In this document: positions 1 through 7,240 of the stretch, piece after piece | Layout: each line of letters opens with the position of its first letter | Position numbering within the stretch: position 1 is the first letter of the stretch | DNA from: Candidatus Iainarchaeum sp. | GTDB taxonomy: Archaea > B1Sed10-29 > WALL01 > JAGHAM01 | Length of the DNA: 12,319 nt | Assembly: GCA_021161465.1 (NCBI GenBank) | Contig: JAGHAM010000001.1 | Coordinates: 1 to 12,319 of the forward strand | Direction of reading: 5' to 3' | Position numbers and translations under genes: made by a program | The notes under the pieces: model-generated | Databases searched by the model: none | What the model was told of the DNA's origin: nothing | What the model saw: the letters and a program-made list of their open reading frames with translations, nothing else

Positions 1-286
1 CCTCTCGCAAATCCCCAGAAGGGTGTATGACCACTGTTTGAGAGCCTAAGCCCCTGGCAGCTTCAACTGCCTCTCCTATGGCTTTTCTGTTAAGTTTCTC
101 TGCTTTTGGATTGGCCAGGTTCACGCCAAAACCCTGATGCGCGGCGTGTATTTTGTATTCAACACCAAATTCTTTTAATGGCTTCCAGTCAAGGCCAGGC
201 ACTACCAAGACCTCTATAAAATCAGCGAAGCTAAACGGTTTCACATGGTCTACGTCCGAAGAGTATATCTTCATACCAACTTTCAT
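1..286 (-). CDS. Sugar phosphate isomerase/epimerase-like TIM-barrel protein (C-terminus cut off by window edge)
   Basis: Only the first 95 residues lie in the window. The reading frame starts at ATG 284-286 (MKVGMKIYSS) and stays open to base 1. The pattern is that of the xylose isomerase-like/AP endonuclease family 2 TIM barrel: an early strand, then a strand ending in IHAAH (residues 46-50), VNLAN (55-59), an amphipathic helix with EAVEAARGLGSQ (72-83), and a strand with a metal-site-like histidine, VIHPSGD (86-92). Members isomerise or epimerise sugars or act as endonucleases; the part present cannot tell which. The start lies four bases downstream of the pth2 stop, so the two are probably co-transcribed. 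A second in-frame ATG at 272-274 is an alternative start. The family call is a motif judgement, fairly sure for the fold and unsure for the substrate. Confidence 0.7.
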   Translation of the reverse strand, partial: MKVGMKIYSSDVDHVKPFSFADFIEVLVVPGLDWKPLKEFGVEYKIHAAHQGFGVNLANPKAEKLNRKAIGEAVEAARGLGSQTVVIHPSGDLRE

Positions 287-290
287 AAAA

Positions 291-635
291 TCACAGAAGC
301 TTGTAGTGTGATATGTACTTATCTATGACGGTTTCCGGGGCAGGACCAATCCCAAGGCATGTTGTAGTGCCTGGGTGTATCTGTGTATAGCCTGCGTCAA
401 CTACCAAGACCGCGGGTATCTCGTGCCTGACCTCGTTGTAAAGGTCTTTCAGGGCTTGCTCGCTCTCGACCTTTAGGATGATTTTCTTCTGGCCTTCTGC
501 AAGCCAGATTTCCGCCCATTCTTGCCTCCTCTGCCTTGTCAACAAAAAAGACTCGACAGACGCGTGTGCTATCTGGGAACAGATTTTCCCTTTCCCCATC
601 TTTAGGTCCGTCCGGGCAACCACAGCTTGTTTCAT
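291..635 (-). CDS. pth2: Peptidyl-tRNA hydrolase, Pth2 (archaeal/eukaryotic) type
   Basis: This 114-residue protein cleaves the ester bond between peptide and tRNA in peptidyl-tRNAs dropped from ribosomes, recycling tRNA in the cytoplasm. The length is normal for archaeal Pth2, and the family signatures are all visible: R-x-D-L-K-M-G-K-G-K near the N-terminus (residues 8-17), the Q-I-A-H-A-S helix (21-26), A-G-Y-T-Q-I-H-P-G-T-T-T (81-92), G-I-G-P-A-P (95-100), and the closing I-D-K-Y-I-S-H-Y-K-L-L. It starts at ATG 633-635 with a TATA-like box about 26 bp upstream, which fits a leaderless mRNA. It is followed after four bases by the isomerase-like gene. Bacterial-type Pth is unrelated in sequence, so this gene also marks the DNA as archaeal. 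Assignment is secure. Confidence 0.95.
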   Translation of the reverse strand: MKQAVVARTDLKMGKGKICSQIAHASVESFLLTRQRRQEWAEIWLAEGQKKIILKVESEQALKDLYNEVRHEIPAVLVVDAGYTQIHPGTTTCLGIGPAPETVIDKYISHYKLL

Positions 636-657
636 GCTGGTTATTACAGCTTTCTAG

Positions 658-664
658 TTTAAAA
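658..664 (-). promoter_or_regulatory. TATA box of pth2
   Basis: On the minus strand this reads TTTTAAA, centred 26 bases upstream of the first base of the pth2 ATG. Archaeal TATA boxes sit about 26 bp before the transcription start, so transcription would begin at or next to the ATG, giving a leaderless transcript. No ribosome binding site is visible before the ATG, which agrees. Confidence 0.55.
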
Positions 665-673
665 GAGCAAACG

Positions 674-680
674 TTTAAAT
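674..680 (+). promoter_or_regulatory. TATA box of the 228-residue hypothetical gene
   Basis: The box reads TTTAAAT, centred 26 bases upstream of ATG 703-705, with a purine-rich stretch (GCAAACG) just upstream that could act as the TFB recognition element. The spacing predicts a leaderless mRNA. It lies 16 bp from the oppositely directed pth2 box, so two transcription complexes could compete here. Confidence 0.55.
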
Positions 681-702
681 TGCCGTTGCATTATTTAACA
701 TT

Positions 703-1389
703 ATGCTCCGGGAGAGAGTTAAAGAGGTATCAAACGCGCGGATAATGCGTAAGTACCATATAGAGAAGCCTTTCGCAGACGAAATTGCTGTAGGGCTTGC
801 AACGATTCCTTTTAGAGATACTGCTAAAGAGGGATGGGATAAAGGTGCCCCTACCATAAAGCTCAAAGAACACGTGAAAAAAGTGTTTCCTACCGTAAAG
901 GAGTTGCTGTCTTCCTTGGAAGACGGATTTAATTACTATGCTAGAATCCATCCAATGGTTAACAAAGACCCATCTATCGTTAAAGGCTATGTAGAATCAC
1001 ATGAGAAGACACTAAAAGATTACAAGCGAATGTTCTTTGGAAAGAAAGGTGTGATTACCCGGATCAAGGATGAAGACCTCTCTGAGGAGACCAAGAAAGT
1101 TGTTCCAAAGCCAAAAAGTTTTAAGAAAAGTGCATACCGTGGGGACCAGCTAACCATCAGTTCAGCTATCAAAGATTGGCTTATAGACCCAAAAGAGGTA
1201 AAAAAGCCAAAAGACTTCGAGAAGGTTCTTAGAGAATTTGTTGAAGTGGGGGCGAGATATGGGACCAAGTACTTGCGGAAAACTGCCAATGATTCGCACT
1301 CGCTAGCTGAATGGAGAAAAAGGGTAGGAGAACGAATGGAAGACGAGAAATGGGAAGAATTATTAGAGAAGGCCAAACCTACTCGCTAA
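703..1389 (+). CDS. Hypothetical protein, charged, soluble (228 residues)
   Basis: I do not recognise this protein. It is 228 residues long, rich in lysine, glutamate and arginine, without membrane segments, signal peptide, cysteine pairs or a nucleotide-binding loop. The N-terminal part (residues 1-75) looks helical and includes H-I-E-K-P-F-A-D-E-I. A middle part (about 85-115) carries G-Y-V-E-S-H-E-K-T-L-K-D-Y-K-R-M-F-F. A lysine/proline-rich link (about 128-145) precedes a helical C-terminus ending W-R-K-R-V-G-E-R-M-E-D-E-K-W-E-E-L-L. It is a real gene on the evidence of a well-placed TATA box, an ATG at the expected leaderless position, and a long charged reading frame with no better competitor on the other strand. 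It stands alone, divergent from pth2 and convergent with the atp operon, whose last small gene overlaps its last 27 bases. The basic character would allow nucleic-acid binding, but that is a guess. Confidence 0.8.
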   Translation: MLRERVKEVSNARIMRKYHIEKPFADEIAVGLATIPFRDTAKEGWDKGAPTIKLKEHVKKVFPTVKELLSSLEDGFNYYARIHPMVNKDPSIVKGYVESHEKTLKDYKRMFFGKKGVITRIKDEDLSEETKKVVPKPKSFKKSAYRGDQLTISSAIKDWLIDPKEVKKPKDFEKVLREFVEVGARYGTKYLRKTANDSHSLAEWRKRVGERMEDEKWEELLEKAKPTR

Positions 1390-1500
1390 AAGGAAGAGGA
1401 GTATAAAGAACCCTACCAACATTGTTAAATTCGCAACCTGATATGCAACAAGCACAACCAGCTGTTTGTATGTTTCTACTTTACTTTCCTGGTGTCTCAT
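1363..1500 (-). CDS. Small single-span membrane peptide, tenth gene of the atp operon (45 residues)
   Basis: This short gene closes the ATP synthase operon. Its ATG (1498-1500) overlaps the atpD stop as ATGA, and a GGAGG ribosome binding site sits six bases upstream, inside the atpD coding sequence. The reading frame ends at TAA 1363-1365. The 45-residue product begins with a charged segment, MRHQESKVETYKQ, followed from about residue 14 to 40 by a nearly unbroken hydrophobic run (LVVLVAYQVANL, then TMLVGFFILLFLLA), and ends SRFGLL. It should span the membrane once. Charged residues at the N-terminus (R2, K7, K12) and R41 near the C-terminus do not settle its orientation. Position and coupling imply a role with the ATP synthase, for example an Ao accessory subunit or assembly factor. 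Some methanogen operons carry a small gene (atpG/ahaG) after atpD, but I see no clear sequence likeness. The function is inferred from context only. Confidence 0.72.
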   Translation of the reverse strand: MRHQESKVETYKQLVVLVAYQVANLTMLVGFFILLFLLASRFGLL

Positions 1501-2114
1501 GCCTTTCCTCCAGCCTTGTCCTTTATCTTCTTAAGTCTCGTAAAGCTTTCTCTCTCAAGCTCATCGAGCTTCAGTGTAATCATTTTCTCCTCGCTCTTTA
1601 TTGCAGGGATTGCTATATACTCAAGAGAGTTCACTCTTCTCTTGGTTTTTTTAATTTCCTCTGCGAGCTTCTTAAGCGCGAGTTGCTTTTCAACCAATCT
1701 AAGCAAATCCGGAAGCAGTTCCCGATGCAGTGTAACAGCCTCATCCAGCTCCACTGTAGACTCGTAAAGACCATACCATTGTTGCTCGCCTGGCACAAGC
1801 GAAATCATAGGTACCTCAACACCCATTACATTCCTGGTGCTGTATTCCAGCTCAACACCAGAAGCTGTTCCAAGGGCCAGCCTTGCGATATCTGGCTCTC
1901 CCTGTATGGCTTGGGCCCTCGCCATAGTCTTCTGAGCCCTGGCAAACTTCTCACCAAAGCCTTTCCTTAAATCACGTATCTCCTTAAGCGTGGAAAAGAA
2001 CTCCATAACAAGCGTATCGTTCTTTTGTTTCAGCAACTTGTGCCCTTTTTCAGCCAGCTTTCTCTTCCTTCTTAGCTTCAACAGCTCCATACGTGTTAGC
2101 TTAACTCTTCCCAC
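1497..2114 (-). CDS. atpD: A-type ATP synthase subunit D (central stalk/rotor shaft)
   Basis: Subunit D is the long coiled-coil shaft that turns inside the A3B3 head and, with F, passes torque to subunit C and the proteolipid ring. The 205-residue product starts at GTG 2112-2114, two bases after the atpB stop. It shows the family N-terminus: V-K-L-T-R-M-E-L-L-K-L, then A-E-K-G-H-K-L-L-K-Q-K (residues 21-31) and D-T-L-V-M-E-F-F (33-40). A middle part varies (about 80-115), and the C-terminal helix is rich in lysine and glutamate (residues about 135-200), as expected for the second strand of the antiparallel coil. Length is normal. The end, G-G-K-A, encodes the GGAGG that serves the next small gene. 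Assignment is secure. Confidence 0.95.
   Translation of the reverse strand: MGRVKLTRMELLKLRRKRKLAEKGHKLLKQKNDTLVMEFFSTLKEIRDLRKGFGEKFARAQKTMARAQAIQGEPDIARLALGTASGVELEYSTRNVMGVEVPMISLVPGEQQWYGLYESTVELDEAVTLHRELLPDLLRLVEKQLALKKLAEEIKKTKRRVNSLEYIAIPAIKSEEKMITLKLDELERESFTRLKKIKDKAGGKA
1507..1511 (-). promoter_or_regulatory. Ribosome binding site of the 45-residue peptide gene
   Basis: The minus strand reads GGAGG followed by a six-base spacer and ATG 1498-1500. This consensus site at ideal spacing, together with the ATGA overlap, is the main evidence that the small gene is translated. Confidence 0.7.
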
Positions 2115-2116
2115 AC

Positions 2117-3580
2117 CTACACCGCCTTACTCATATTATTATTTGGTCTCTTCCGTGGCTCTTTAGGAGGAACCATCAACCCCTTCGCCTGGGTCTCCTC
2201 TGGTTTCCCCTCTGGAGTGTGGTATTTTTTGATGTACTCCTCATGCACCCTCTTCAGTTCTTTTGCTGGGAGTATCTTCAGCAGAGACCACCCAATCTCA
2301 AGAGAGTCCTCAATGCTCCTGTCTTCCTCAAAACCTTGTTTAACAAGTTTTTCTTCAAACGCATCAGCAAACTTCAAGTACATATTATCAAGCTCGCTCA
2401 GAGACTCTTTCCCAACCACAGCCATCAGGTCTCTCACCTCATTTCCGTGCGCGTAAGCTGCATAAATCTGGTTAGAAACATCGGAGTGGTCTTCTCTTGT
2501 TTTTCCCTTGCCAATCCCTTTGTTCATAAGCCTTGAAAGCGACGGGAGAACGTTTACAGGGGGGTAGATTCCACGCATATGCAATCCCCTATCAAGGACA
2601 AACTGCCCCTCTGTGATATACCCTGTTAAGTCTGGTATAGGGTGGGTTATATCATCATCAGGCATCGTTAGGATAGGCACTTGCGTTATCGAGCCTTTCC
2701 TGCCTTTTATCCTCCCTGCCCTCTCGTATAACGTTGCTAAATCTGTATACATATAGCCAGGGTACCCCCTCCTCCCGGGTACCTCGTCCCTGGCAGCAGA
2801 AATCTCTCTTAAAGCTTCACAGTAGTTCGTCATGTCCGTCAGGACAACCAGAACATGCATGCCGCAATCGTACGCTAGGTATTCTGCTGCTGTTAAAGCC
2901 AGCCTCGGTGTTATTATTCTCTCTATGGTTGGGTCATCAGCCAGGTTTAGAAACATGACTACCTTCTCAAGCGACCCTGTCCGCTCAAATTCGTTTTTAA
3001 AGAAAAGGGCCTCCTCCTTGGTTATACCCATCGCTGCAAATACAACAGAGAAGTCCTCTCCCTTTCCTCTCACCTGAGCCTGCCTCACTATTTGCGCTGC
3101 AAGCATGTTATGCGGAAGGCCTGCCCCCGAGAATATCGGCAACTTCTGGCCCCTCACCAAGGTGTTCATAAGGTCTATTGTGGATATGCCTGTTTGTATG
3201 AAATCTTCAGGAACGTGCCTTGCAAATGGATTTATCGGGTCTCCATTGATGTCTCGCTCCTTTTCTGGGAGTATCTGCGGGCCACCATCAATTGGTTCGC
3301 CTTTTCCATTGAATATCCTCCCCAGCATCTCCCTAGTCACACCAAGCTTCATAGTCTTTCCAGTGAACCGCACTCTGGTGTTTTTAGTGTCAATACCGCC
3401 GGTGCCCTCAAAAACCTGAACCACTGCCTTGTCTTCCATTGCCTCAAGCACCTGACCCATGTGTTCCTCGCCGCTGTCATTAATGATTTTTACCAGCTCT
3501 GCATATGCAACACCCTTTACACCATCCACAATCAGAAGCGGGCCACTTACTTTGTTTATCGAGCTATATTCCTTAATCAT
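2117..3580 (-). CDS. atpB: A-type ATP synthase subunit B (non-catalytic head subunit)
   Basis: Subunit B alternates with A in the A3B3 hexamer and completes each catalytic site from the neighbouring side. The 487-residue product has the beta-barrel start (I-N-K-V-S-G-P-L, residues 8-15), a degenerate P-loop (F-S-G-A-G-L-P-H-N, 150-158, lacking the G-K-T of a working Walker A motif, as is normal for B), [12 protein letters not shown] (249-260), and P-S-L-S-R-L-M (346-352). R350 there is the family's arginine finger. The C-terminal tail after about residue 455 is some 25 residues longer than in typical B subunits and rich in proline, lysine and asparagine. ATG 3578-3580 overlaps the atpA stop as ATGA and is preceded by a near-perfect GGAGGTGA. 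Confidence 0.97.
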   Translation of the reverse strand: MIKEYSSINKVSGPLLIVDGVKGVAYAELVKIINDSGEEHMGQVLEAMEDKAVVQVFEGTGGIDTKNTRVRFTGKTMKLGVTREMLGRIFNGKGEPIDGGPQILPEKERDINGDPINPFARHVPEDFIQTGISTIDLMNTLVRGQKLPIFSGAGLPHNMLAAQIVRQAQVRGKGEDFSVVFAAMGITKEEALFFKNEFERTGSLEKVVMFLNLADDPTIERIITPRLALTAAEYLAYDCGMHVLVVLTDMTNYCEALREISAARDEVPGRRGYPGYMYTDLATLYERAGRIKGRKGSITQVPILTMPDDDITHPIPDLTGYITEGQFVLDRGLHMRGIYPPVNVLPSLSRLMNKGIGKGKTREDHSDVSNQIYAAYAHGNEVRDLMAVVGKESLSELDNMYLKFADAFEEKLVKQGFEEDRSIEDSLEIGWSLLKILPAKELKRVHEEYIKKYHTPEGKPEETQAKGLMVPPKEPRKRPNNNMSKAV

Positions 3581-5313
3581 GCTTTCACCTCCTGCTCTAT
3601 CTGCTTCCAGAGGCTTGGGGCGTTCTTCTCAAAGTTGGCGTCATATTTCATTCTGCTTATCTTCTCCTTCACTGGAAGTGCAGAAAGCTCTGCTGTCTTG
3701 ACCCCTCTTTTAATTGCCTCCCCTGCGAGCTCATGGAAGCGAAGAATAGTCTTCATCATAAGGTATTGCTTCTTCAAAGAGCAATAGCTGTCAACTTCAT
3801 GGAACGCGTTCTGCTGGAGGAAATCTTCACGTATGGATTTTGCTGTTTCTAACACTAGCTTCTCGTTCTCTGGCAGAACATCCGGGCCAACCAACTGCAC
3901 AATTTCTTTGAGCTCTGCTTCCTTCTGTAGGATCACAAAAGCCTCTTTTTTAAGTTCTGTAAAGTCTTTCTCAATGTTCTTGTTGAAGAATGGTGCAAGT
4001 GACTCGTCGTAAAGGGTGTAGCTAGTCAACCAATTTACGGAAGGGAAGTGCCTGCTGTAAGCCAAGTGCGCATCAAGGGCCCAAAATACTTTGCTTATCC
4101 TGAGCGTGTTTTGTGTTACTGGTTCTGATAGGTCTCCACCTGGTGGGGACACTGCACCAATGACTGAAACAGAACCTTTCTTTCCGCCAAGGGTTGTCAC
4201 CCTTCCAGCCCGCTCATAGAATTGAGCAAGGCGTGATGCCAGATAAGCTGGATAACCCTCCTCCCCTGGCATTTCCTCAAGCCTTGCAGATATCTCCCTC
4301 ATGGCCTCGGCCCACCTGGATGTGGAGTCTGCCATAAGAGCAACATCATACCCCATATCCCTGTAGTACTCAGCTATTGTAATCCCGGTGTACACTGATG
4401 CCTCCCTGGCAGCAACAGGCATGTTCGAGGTGTTCGCTATCAACACGGTTCTCTCCATCAGGGGTTTACCAGATTTCGGGTCTATGAGTTCGGGGAACTC
4501 ATAAAGAACATCACTCATCTCGTTCCCCCTCTCACCACAACCTATAAAGATAACTATATCTGCATCACACCATTTCGCAAGACTGTGCTCAGAAACGGTT
4601 TTCCCACTACCGAAAGGCCCAGGTATTGCAGCAACCCCTCCTTTGGCTACGGGGAACATAAAATCAAATATCCTTTGACCCGTTACAAGCGGCACGTCTG
4701 GGAGAAGTTTCTCAGAAACCGGTCGTGGCCTTCTAACTGGCCAAACCTGCTTCATGGGTATCTTAACGTCCCCTTTCTTTGTAGAAACCACTGCAACAAT
4801 TTCATCTACGGTCATTTTCCCGCTCTCTATTTGCTTTAGCTTTCCCTCAACCCCTGGTGGCACCAGCACCCTATGTTCTATTATGCTCGTCTCCTTTGTT
4901 GTCCCTAAAATCTGACCGGCCCTAACTGTATCTCCTTTTTTAACTGAAGGTTTGAATGTGTACTTAGTCTTTTTATCCAAAGTTTGAACATCAACGCCAC
5001 GTGTGATAAAGTCTCCAGCTTTGTCCATTATAAGCTGTAACGGCCTTGCGATACCATCGTAAATATGGTTCAGCAGACCTGGACCGAGCTCCACACTAAG
5101 CGGCATTCCTTTTGACACGACGGGTTCTCCAGGTCTCAGACCGCTTGTCTCTTCGTACACTTGGATAGTTGCCCTATCCTGCTCAAGCTCGATTATCTCT
5201 CCTAAAAGGTTCTCATTGCCAACCGAAACAACATCATACATTCTGGCTCCTTTCATTTTAGAAGCTACTACAACTGGTCCGGCAATTTTTGAAATTTTAC
5301 CTGTTCTTATCAT
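3577..5313 (-). CDS. atpA: A-type ATP synthase subunit A (catalytic)
   Basis: Subunit A holds the catalytic nucleotide sites of the A1 head, facing the cytoplasm. Starting at ATG 5311-5313, the product has 578 residues, beginning [17 protein letters not shown], which matches the family N-terminus. The Walker A motif G-P-F-G-S-G-K-T is at 232-239, and the G-E-R-G-N-E motif with the catalytic glutamate is at about 260-265. The bulge (non-homologous) region typical of A subunits lies at about 105-190, and [11 protein letters not shown] at about 389-399. No intein interrupts the P-loop region, where archaeal atpA genes sometimes carry one. An upstream GTG at 5326-5328 would overlap the atpF stop as GTGA and add five residues. 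I prefer the ATG because GGTGA lies five bases before it and the protein then starts as its relatives do. Confidence 0.97.
   Translation of the reverse strand: MIRTGKISKIAGPVVVASKMKGARMYDVVSVGNENLLGEIIELEQDRATIQVYEETSGLRPGEPVVSKGMPLSVELGPGLLNHIYDGIARPLQLIMDKAGDFITRGVDVQTLDKKTKYTFKPSVKKGDTVRAGQILGTTKETSIIEHRVLVPPGVEGKLKQIESGKMTVDEIVAVVSTKKGDVKIPMKQVWPVRRPRPVSEKLLPDVPLVTGQRIFDFMFPVAKGGVAAIPGPFGSGKTVSEHSLAKWCDADIVIFIGCGERGNEMSDVLYEFPELIDPKSGKPLMERTVLIANTSNMPVAAREASVYTGITIAEYYRDMGYDVALMADSTSRWAEAMREISARLEEMPGEEGYPAYLASRLAQFYERAGRVTTLGGKKGSVSVIGAVSPPGGDLSEPVTQNTLRISKVFWALDAHLAYSRHFPSVNWLTSYTLYDESLAPFFNKNIEKDFTELKKEAFVILQKEAELKEIVQLVGPDVLPENEKLVLETAKSIREDFLQQNAFHEVDSYCSLKKQYLMMKTILRFHELAGEAIKRGVKTAELSALPVKEKISRMKYDANFEKNAPSLWKQIEQEVKA
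3585..3592 (-). promoter_or_regulatory. Ribosome binding site of atpB
   Basis: The minus strand reads GGAGGTGA with a four-base spacer to the atpB ATG. It lies wholly inside the last codons of atpA, so atpB can be translated independently as well as by coupling through the ATGA overlap. This is among the strongest sites in the operon, in keeping with equal need for A and B. Confidence 0.75.
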
Positions 5314-5318
5314 TTGTT

Positions 5319-5323
5319 TCACC
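5319..5323 (-). promoter_or_regulatory. Ribosome binding site that favours the ATG start of atpA
   Basis: The minus strand reads GGTGA, five bases before ATG 5311-5313, inside the reading frame of the alternative GTG start at 5326-5328. It makes the ATG the likelier initiation point for atpA. Confidence 0.6.
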
Positions 5324-5324
5324 T

Positions 5325-5606
5325 TCACTCAAGTTTTGGCTCAAAACCGATGGCCGATTTTACTATGCTTTTCAAGTCATCAACTGACCCAAATTGTTTG
5401 GGGTCGTCTGGGAGAGTTACCAGATTATCCATTTCCAAAAGTTCTGGTAGCATCTCGACAACGCCCGTGTTTGCGACGATTAATTCCTTCTTCTGGATGT
5501 TCTTGACAATCTCCTCAGCCTCTTCCCTATTCGAAACCACAAAACAGTTTTTTAGACCTGCCAAGCGCATCCCCGTAGCGAAGTTAGAATTACCTAAGAT
5601 TATCAA
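5325..5606 (-). CDS. atpF: A-type ATP synthase subunit F (central stalk)
   Basis: Subunit F binds the side of shaft subunit D at the bottom of the A1 head and takes part in rotation and control of ATP hydrolysis. The 93-residue product begins M-I-I-L-G-N-S, then A-T-G-M-R-L-A-G (residues 10-17), the usual F signature, where most relatives have G-F-R-L-A-G. It continues with the small Rossmann-like alternation of strands and helices, including E-L-I-V-A-N-T (42-48). Length is slightly short of the usual roughly 100. The start codon is TTG 5604-5606, overlapping the atpC stop as TTGA; the fit of the first residues to the family supports it. It ends at TGA 5325-5327. Confidence 0.92.
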   Translation of the reverse strand: MIILGNSNFATGMRLAGLKNCFVVSNREEAEEIVKNIQKKELIVANTGVVEMLPELLEMDNLVTLPDDPKQFGSVDDLKSIVKSAIGFEPKLE

Positions 5607-6697
5607 ATAATCAACTCCATTATGGCTTCAGGAGGCATCCCTGTATCAACTCCTTTGCTTACTGCCATTAAGTTCTTCATCTCTATCTCTTTCTTCACCA
5701 TGTAGGAAAACAAGGGGAACGGTCCCTGTACGTGATACCTCTCCATGTTTGTCGCTATGTTTTTGTAGAACTTGCATAACTCATGCTCAAAATGCGAGAG
5801 AGAACTATCTCTTTCATATTTCTCAAGGGCAGCCGCAAGTGGTTGTTCAAAACCAGTTCCAACACACTTCTCCACGAGCCCCTTCACACTCTTGGCATAG
5901 ACCAACTCGTCCGCGCGCCTGAAGAGTTCTGTGTTGTTTTTTATAAGGTATTCTTTTCGCGTTTCTCTAGGAGCGTGTCTCGCCTCGAGCTTCAGAAGCA
6001 CAAGTAGGTTTTGTATGTCAAATTTGGTGTTGATAAGCGCGACAATGTGTTTGCCATCGAACGTTTTAATCTCGGTAGCTCTCCTGACAAATTCCCCAAG
6101 CACGAAGTTGTCCAAGGCCACCTCAAAAGCTTCAAGGGAAGTATAGCTCTCCTTGAAAACCGGACTATAGGGAGTACCTTCCATGATTACCCGTACATCA
6201 GCTAAAGTCTTGGCGTCCTCTAGGTGCTTCAAAAGTGTGTCAGTGATATCCCCAACAGGGAACAGCAGTAAGGACTCGATTTCCTGTCCTGTGAACTTGG
6301 CTCTATAAACCGCCTTGAGCATTTTTGCTCCCCAGAACATTAAGTAGGCATCAAATAATGGGTTTATTGAATCTGGTGTCATCCTTTTAAGCTCTTCCAC
6401 TGTTTCTACAAAACCCTTCTCAATTTCTATGTGAAACTCCCTGATGTTTTCAACTTTGTCCAAGGCATCTGCATAGCTGGTTTCTCTAAGTGCCCCTATT
6501 AGGTCTTGCAAAGACCTGCTCTCCGAAAGAGTTGACCACTGGGAATCTGGGATTAAAACCTTGCTTCTAGCTTGCACCCTCGCATTGGAGTAAAGGAAAG
6601 GCATTACAGGTGCGGCAACTTTCCATGAGTAAATCAAAGCTACCGCTGCGAACGAGATAGTGAACAATGCAATGCCTAATCCTCCCACTGATGTCAC
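5603..6697 (-). CDS. atpC: A-type ATP synthase subunit C (rotor collar, V-ATPase d homologue)
   Basis: Subunit C is the funnel-shaped adaptor between the D/F shaft and the membrane proteolipid ring. The family pattern begins at Y-S-N-A-R-V-Q-A-R-S-K-V-L (about residues 36-48), followed by three similar helical repeats, for example L-M-F-W-G-A-K-M-L-K and L-L-L-F-P-V-G-D-I (about 120-155) and Y-H-V-Q-G-P-F-P-L-F-S-Y-M (about 330-342). The total of 364 residues is normal. The first 35 residues are unusual: G-L-G-I-A-L-F-T-I-S-F-A-A-V-A-L-I-Y-S-W reads as a hydrophobic segment able to enter the membrane, whereas C is usually a peripheral protein. I chose GTG 6695-6697, which overlaps the atpE stop as GTGA; the adjacent TTG 6698-6700 would add one residue. 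Confidence 0.93.
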   Translation of the reverse strand: MTSVGGLGIALFTISFAAVALIYSWKVAAPVMPFLYSNARVQARSKVLIPDSQWSTLSESRSLQDLIGALRETSYADALDKVENIREFHIEIEKGFVETVEELKRMTPDSINPLFDAYLMFWGAKMLKAVYRAKFTGQEIESLLLFPVGDITDTLLKHLEDAKTLADVRVIMEGTPYSPVFKESYTSLEAFEVALDNFVLGEFVRRATEIKTFDGKHIVALINTKFDIQNLLVLLKLEARHAPRETRKEYLIKNNTELFRRADELVYAKSVKGLVEKCVGTGFEQPLAAALEKYERDSSLSHFEHELCKFYKNIATNMERYHVQGPFPLFSYMVKKEIEMKNLMAVSKGVDTGMPPEAIMELII

Positions 6698-7236
6698 CAA
6701 AGGAGCTCACTAATTTTCAAACGAAGCTCATCTTTCTTTGCCTCTAGAGCCGTGTCCAGCGTCAAATCATAGGTCATATTATCAGAAACCAGCTTGACGC
6801 CTATTATGTTTTTATCGGTGGTATAGTTTGGGAATATGGTTTTGTAGTAGCTACTATCGGCTATCACCGTATAGTGTTCAAGGTTTATCTCGTTTAGTTT
6901 CTTTTTGATAAAGTTGAGATAACGCTTACTGTGCGCAACTGAAGCCAGCTTCGCCCTAATCTCTGAAAAGGTTTTTTCTATCAGCTGCTCGCGGGTTTTT
7001 TCAAACTCCCTCTTTGCTTTAAGTCTCTCCTCACTGAGTACTTTACTCTCTGCCTGCACAGCTTCTCTTTCTGCCTGAGAACGTATGTTGGCAGCCATCA
7101 ACTTTATCTTTTCTTTGGTTTCTGCCTGTATAGCCCGTATTTCTTCCTCTGTTTGCCTCTGGATAGCAGATATCTCTGCATCATATTTCTTCTTTATGGC
7201 TTCCTTTAGCCTTTCCACATCCCCAAATGTTTGCAT
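6694..7236 (-). CDS. atpE: A-type ATP synthase subunit E (peripheral stalk)
   Basis: Subunit E pairs with H to form the stator stalks that hold the A3B3 head against the turning rotor. The 180-residue product has the family's two-part build: a long charged coiled coil over about residues 5-100 (heptad-like runs rich in E, K, A, Q and I) and a globular C-terminal part (about 105-180) that binds the top of the head, with Y-T-V-I-A-D-S-S-Y-Y near its middle. It starts at ATG 7234-7236, four bases after the atpK stop; the GGTGAGG before it overlaps that stop. Its own TGA overlaps the atpC GTG start. Confidence 0.93.
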   Translation of the reverse strand: MQTFGDVERLKEAIKKKYDAEISAIQRQTEEEIRAIQAETKEKIKLMAANIRSQAEREAVQAESKVLSEERLKAKREFEKTREQLIEKTFSEIRAKLASVAHSKRYLNFIKKKLNEINLEHYTVIADSSYYKTIFPNYTTDKNIIGVKLVSDNMTYDLTLDTALEAKKDELRLKISELLW

Positions 7237-7240
7237 AACC

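Noticed and set aside
1422-1970. Plus-strand open frame of 182 codons opposite atpD
   Set aside because: It lies wholly against a certain subunit D gene, has no promoter or ribosome binding site, and its residue make-up shows no domain pattern.
3092-3787. Plus-strand open frame of 231 codons across the atpB/atpA junction
   Set aside because: It is antisense to two highly conserved subunits. The openness follows from the codon pattern of the real genes; its cysteine-rich product resembles no family.
3577-5328. Possible intein in atpA
   Set aside because: Archaeal atpA genes sometimes carry one near the P-loop, but here the protein has normal length and the P-loop region is continuous.
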